Notes under the pieces: generated by a model
Seen by the model: the letters and a program-made list of their open reading frames with translations, nothing else
The model's database searches: none
What the model was told of the DNA's origin: nothing
Program-made: the position numbers and the translations under genes
Shown: positions 40,555-42,965 of the stretch, piece by piece
How positions within the stretch are numbered: position 1 is the stretch's first letter
Layout: every line of letters begins with the position of its first letter
Origin: an uncultured Lachnospiraceae bacterium
GTDB taxonomy: Bacteria > Bacillota > Clostridia > Lachnospirales > Lachnospiraceae
Assembly: GCA_910584725.1 (NCBI GenBank)
Contig: CAJUBE010000039.1
Location: forward strand, 1-42,965
DNA: 42,965 nucleotides
Direction: 5' to 3'

Positions 40555-41166
40555 TTAATCAATCGCTTCCCATGAATTGTTGGGCGTAAGCCTGATCGAT
40601 CTCTCATACTGATTGATCGGGAACTTGATCTCAAATCTCTGCGTCATGCGATTGAGATCAATAACCTCGCCCTCCTCGAAATCACCGAACGCGATCCAGT
40701 ATTTCGGATGCAGCCCGAAGGTATACTGCAGGTTGGGATCCGCCGGTCTCGCGAACACAGGGTTACCGGACATGCCGATACCGATGGACGCCTTGCCCGC
40801 AGGAATGGAACCGTCGCATCTGATTCCCAGCTTACCCTGCGTCGTCTTGTGATCGGATTCCACAAAATGATAAGCGCCGTTCTCCCGCTTGAAAGCGATG
40901 GAGTTTTTCGTCGGATCCGAAGGGTCGGCTTTGCGCACCTCGGATGCGTGGAATACCACGCCGGGTTCCAGCGACCCCTCCTCGCACCATGCGAAGCTGT
41001 AGTCGATATCCCAGCCAAATTTCAGTTTGGTTCCGGGATGAGCCGTTTTGCTGAACCATACCAGAGACCGGATATCCTCGTCCTGGTCCTCATAGGTCTG
41101 ATAAATGCAGAAATCACCGCAGGATGTTCCCTGGTGGTCTACATTAAGTACATAGGGTGTTGCCAT
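40555..41166 (-). CDS. RhiA-like protein
   Basis: The 203-aa product has no signal peptide or membrane segment. Blocks such as GDFCIYQTYEDQ, KFGWDIDYSFAWCEEG, EPGVVFHASEV, GIRCDGSIPAGKASIGIGMSG and HPKYWIAFGDFEEGEVID resemble my recollection of RhiA, the abundant quorum-regulated rhizosphere protein of Rhizobium leguminosarum, whose biochemical role is unknown. The sequence is rich in aromatic residues and beta strands, suggesting a compact beta-sandwich. The ATG at 41166 follows GGAGG. Its promoter carries two 22-bp-spaced direct repeats next to the SARP-type gene upstream, so it is likely the target of that activator. Confidence 0.7.
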   Translation of the reverse strand: MATPYVLNVDHQGTSCGDFCIYQTYEDQDEDIRSLVWFSKTAHPGTKLKFGWDIDYSFAWCEEGSLEPGVVFHASEVRKADPSDPTKNSIAFKRENGAYHFVESDHKTTQGKLGIRCDGSIPAGKASIGIGMSGNPVFARPADPNLQYTFGLHPKYWIAFGDFEEGEVIDLNRMTQRFEIKFPINQYERSIRLTPNNSWEAID

Positions 41167-41234
41167 AATTCATTTCCTCCATTTTGTTTTATTTTTCAAA
41201 CATTTTGCAGCTGCGCTTCCTGTCTGATGAGCCA

Positions 41235-41282
41235 AGTGTAGCACAAGGGTTCGGAAAGTTTCCGTAAACAAATCGGAAAGTT
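41235..41282 (-). promoter_or_regulatory. activator-type promoter of the RhiA-like gene with two direct repeats
   Basis: The minus strand has AACTTTCCGA at 41282-41273 and again at 41260-41251, 22 bp apart, then ten bases and the extended -10 box TGCTACACT (-10 hexamer at 41240-41235). The -35 position (GGAAAC) is far from consensus. Direct repeats of 11- or 22-bp period ending about 8 bp before the -10 box are the known binding pattern of SARP activators. Confidence 0.7.
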
Positions 41283-41826
41283 ATCGGAATCCTTTCAGTT
41301 TCCTGCCATAGTAGAGGGCCTTTTCCCTATTTCCCTCCTTTTCGTAGTAATCCAGCAGTCTGCCAAGCACTTCGTAATACGCCATGTCATAGACCGCCTC
41401 ATAATCCTCCACCCACTCATAGCTGTTCTCAAATAAAAGGGGAGCTGTATAAAGCCGTTCCGCATGTTCCCAATCCTCCACATTTTTACTGTCGAGACAC
41501 TTGAAAAACTTCTGCAGATCCAACTCTACCAGCTCCGTATCCAGATAAATCTCTTCTCTGTATATGGCAAGCGGCAGCTCGATCCCCTCCTTCTCCTGCC
41601 ACCCGTTCAAAAAAGCGTACACCTTATACAGACTGTCCCGGGCTTTGCCCCGTTCGGCCTCCGCCCACATAAGCTCCTCCAGCATTCTTTTTCTGACCGC
41701 CTTTCCGCCGTTGCAGCAAAGATAGGAAAGCAGCTCTTCCGCTTTTCTGTTTTTCATCGGATGATAGCGCCCGTTTCGATAAATGCTGAATTTGCCAAAG
41801 CATTCAATCTGTACGTCAATTTTTTT
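41281..41826 (-). CDS. SARP/BTAD-type transcriptional activator domain, start lost by frame break
   Basis: The frame is open from 41826 to the TAA at 41281 (about 181 codons). It reads KKIDVQIECFGKFSIYRNGR, then MKNRKAEELLSYLCCNGG, the winged-helix DNA-binding domain of SARP regulators, followed by an alpha-helical BTAD domain (YEVLGRLLDYYEKEGNREKALYYGRKL). The first ATG (41757) lies inside the winged helix and would remove its first two strands, so it is an unlikely start. Upstream the frame meets a stop at 41827-41829, exactly where an AbrB-like frame ends in a run of eight A. Deleting one A fuses the two into a 233-aa protein. The gene probably activates the RhiA-like gene downstream. Confidence 0.75.
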   Translation of the reverse strand, partial: KKIDVQIECFGKFSIYRNGRYHPMKNRKAEELLSYLCCNGGKAVRKRMLEELMWAEAERGKARDSLYKVYAFLNGWQEKEGIELPLAIYREEIYLDTELVELDLQKFFKCLDSKNVEDWEHAERLYTAPLLFENSYEWVEDYEAVYDMAYYEVLGRLLDYYEKEGNREKALYYGRKLKGFR

Positions 41827-41983
41827 TCAGCCCGGCCATATTCTGCGCCAGGATGATTGGTGTCAGCAGGATACCCGTCTGCGTGAGACTGCAGTCCAGA
41901 ATATCCTGCTCGCGGATGGAAAAAGCTGCCATTGCCTGTGCAGGGAGACAGATCATTCCCTCTTTTTTCACTTGTACTTTCAT
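41816..41983 (-). CDS. AbrB/SpoVT-like DNA-binding domain, probably the N-terminus of the SARP protein
   Basis: This 55-aa frame starts at the ATG at 41983, seven bases after AGGGG, and reads MKVQVKKEGMICLPAQAMAA, the swapped-hairpin AbrB opening (MKVxVxxxGxIxLP), then DCSLTQTGILLTPIILAQ, its second strand pair. It stops at 41816 within a few bases of an eight-A tract (41820-41827). In the +1 frame the sequence runs on directly into the SARP winged helix (GLKKIDVQIECFGKF), so this looks like the first domain of one protein. As it stands, it would be a free-standing AbrB-like peptide. Confidence 0.75.
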   Translation of the reverse strand: MKVQVKKEGMICLPAQAMAAFSIREQDILDCSLTQTGILLTPIILAQNMAGLKKN

Positions 41984-42021
41984 TGTTTTTCCCCTTTTAC
42001 GTTTTTTCCACTCGATAGTGG

Positions 42022-42069
42022 TTTACATAATTGTACTATAAATATAGTTTTATGTAAAGAATTTTACAT
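42022..42069. promoter_or_regulatory. AbrB-SARP promoter with three ATGTAAA/TTTACAT sites
   Basis: On the minus strand TTTACA (42058-42053), 17 bases and TACAAT (42035-42030). TTTACAT occurs at 42022-42028 and 42063-42069 and its complement ATGTAAA at 42052-42058. The last two form a perfect dyad with a 4-bp spacer that overlaps the -35 box. This suggests control by a dimeric regulator, perhaps the AbrB-like protein itself. Confidence 0.6.
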
Positions 42070-42099
42070 CCGTCTTCTCTTTTCTTATCCCCCTCTGGG

Positions 42100-42108
42100 T
42101 GCTATACT
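42100..42108 (+). promoter_or_regulatory. extended -10 promoter of the DUF6062-like gene
   Basis: TGCTATACT is a TGn-extended -10 box 46 bp before the ATG. The -35 position is T-rich without a good match. Confidence 0.5.
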
Positions 42109-42154
42109 TGAATTAAATAACTGGAATCCGTTGTCCGCGAAAGGAGCCACACTT

Positions 42155-42955
42155 ATGAAAGAAAAACTCTACACCATCCCTTTAAACGACGCCATAAATG
42201 CGCAGGATGAATGTCCTTTCTGCTTTATCGAACGCAACGTGGAACAGGATCTTTTGGATTTTGCCCTCGGCTCCGGCTCTTCCTATATGGAAAGCGATGT
42301 GCGGGAGCAGACCGATAGGGAGGGTTTCTGCAGAAATCATTTCAAGAAAATGTTTGACTATGGCAACACGCTTGGCAACGCCTGGATTCTGAAAACGCAT
42401 TACCAGAAGATGAATCAGGAACTCCACGAAAAAATCAAAGCCTTCTCGCCCGGCAAAACTTCCTTGAAGGATAAGTTTAAGAAGCAGACCGAGCGCACCA
42501 ACGCCATCGGCATCTGGGCCGCGGAAAAGGACACGTCCTGCTATATCTGTAAACGCTATGCGGACACCTACGAGCGCTATCTGGACACCTTTTTTGTCAT
42601 GTTCAAAAAGGATGCCGAATTTCGCGCAAAGGTAAAGGAGAGCAAAGGCTTCTGTCTGCACCACTTCGGCGATCTGTGCGAGGCAGCGGACAGCCGTCTG
42701 AACGATAAGGAGAAAAAAGAATTTTACGATATGGTCTTCCCTCTGATGGAAGCAAATATGGCGCGGCTTTCGGAGGACGTCTCCTGGCTCGTGGAAAAAT
42801 TCGACTACCGCAACAAGGACGCGGACTGGAAAAATTCAAAGGACGCCATCCAGCGCGGTATGCAGAAATTGAAGGGCGGATATCCCGCCGACCCGCCGTA
42901 TCAGGCGAATAATCAGAACCACCGGCTTAGCCGGTGGTTTGTTCTGGCCCTATAA
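42155..42955 (+). CDS. DUF6062-like cytoplasmic protein with an altered C-terminus
   Basis: The ATG at 42155 follows AAGGAG by eight bases; a longer open frame to the left has no ribosome binding site and overlaps the AbrB gene. The 266-aa product begins MKEKLYTIPLNDAINAQDECPFCFIE and has three Cys/His clusters (ECPFC, EGFCRNHF, TSCYICKRY, KGFCLHHFGDLC) of the kind that bind zinc or an iron-sulfur centre. By recollection this is the DUF6062 family, whose function is unknown. The last ~15 residues (NNQNHRLSRWFVLAL) are encoded by the terminal hairpin, so the natural end after PADPPY was probably replaced. Confidence 0.8.
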   Translation: MKEKLYTIPLNDAINAQDECPFCFIERNVEQDLLDFALGSGSSYMESDVREQTDREGFCRNHFKKMFDYGNTLGNAWILKTHYQKMNQELHEKIKAFSPGKTSLKDKFKKQTERTNAIGIWAAEKDTSCYICKRYADTYERYLDTFFVMFKKDAEFRAKVKESKGFCLHHFGDLCEAADSRLNDKEKKEFYDMVFPLMEANMARLSEDVSWLVEKFDYRNKDADWKNSKDAIQRGMQKLKGGYPADPPYQANNQNHRLSRWFVLAL

Positions 42956-42960
42956 GGGCC
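42914..42960. repeat. double hairpin at the right window edge
   Basis: AACCACCGGC (42917-42926) and GCCGGTGGTT (42930-42939) form a perfect 10-bp stem with loop tta, extended by CAGAAC/GTTCTG. GGCCCT-ata-AGGGCC (42946-42960) follows. The 3-nt loops and side-by-side stems are typical of IS200/IS605 ends and REP-like sequences. Confidence 0.65.
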
Positions 42961-42965
42961 TGTTA

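Noticed and set aside
41783..42154. N-terminal extension of the DUF6062-like frame
   Set aside because: The extension crosses the AbrB-like gene and the divergent promoters and has no ribosome binding site. The ATG at 42155 has one and starts with the conserved residues.

Overview
The window looks like chromosome from a spore-forming, low-to-mid GC Firmicute, most likely Clostridia of the Lachnospiraceae type. The signs are an alpha/beta-type small acid-soluble spore protein, a tig-clpP-clpX-lon-engB block in the usual Firmicute order, strong AGGAGG ribosome binding sites, TTGACA-N17-TATAAT promoters, a TPP riboswitch and a sugar ABC transporter without its own ATPase gene. No rRNA, tRNA, CRISPR array, complete transposon or prophage is visible. 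Both ends of the window carry short perfect hairpins of the kind that break assemblies, so the window may be a whole contig.

Layout. 1-7000: a minus-strand run of AraC regulator, acetyltransferase, large hybrid histidine kinase, second acetyltransferase, flavoprotein, MATE pump and a damaged XRE regulator. 7220-8407: an MFS transporter divergent from the AraC gene. 8465-11412: methyltransferase, a PD-(D/E)XK (Rpn-like) protein with a slippage-prone repeat, and a CPBP protease. 11474-12489: promoter, TPP riboswitch, thiamine transporter ThiT and terminator. 12575-15616: an unrecognised protein and three membrane proteins (DUF308, VanZ, AI-2E/YtvI-like). 15658-22270: engB, lon, clpX, clpP and tig, transcribed from tig towards engB. 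22579-25539: spore protein, DJ-1/PfpI protein, cupin and a second MATE pump. 25720-27811: two genes, a coiled-coil microprotein and a CYTH protein, that share an 82 percent identical 60-bp promoter. 27789-33867: maltodextrin locus malE-malF-malG-malQ-lacI-type regulator, with four exact 12-bp tandem operator-like units at the malE promoter. 34086-40417: adenosine-deaminase-like protein, unsecreted amidase/glucosaminidase, SLATT-like two-TM protein, HAD phosphatase and membrane EAL phosphodiesterase. 40555-41983: a RhiA-like protein and its probable activator. 42155-42955: a DUF6062-like protein running into the terminal hairpins.

The most distinctive points are these. (1) An AbrB-like domain and a SARP/BTAD activator domain are joined through a run of eight A residues that puts them one base out of frame. 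The activator gene is followed by two direct repeats 22 bp apart, just upstream of a -10 box with no -35 box, in front of the RhiA-like gene; this is the classical layout of a SARP-activated promoter. (2) A two-hairpin dispersed repeat follows both clpP and malQ. Its first arm contains the stop codon and encodes the same C-terminal tail (EK-S/N-F) on two unrelated proteins, and its outer stem differs by compensating changes. (3) The malE promoter has four head-to-tail 12-bp units. (4) A shared promoter, with matching inverted 11-mers, surrounds a 53-aa microprotein gene. Everything here is read by eye; family names rest on motif recognition, not on a search.
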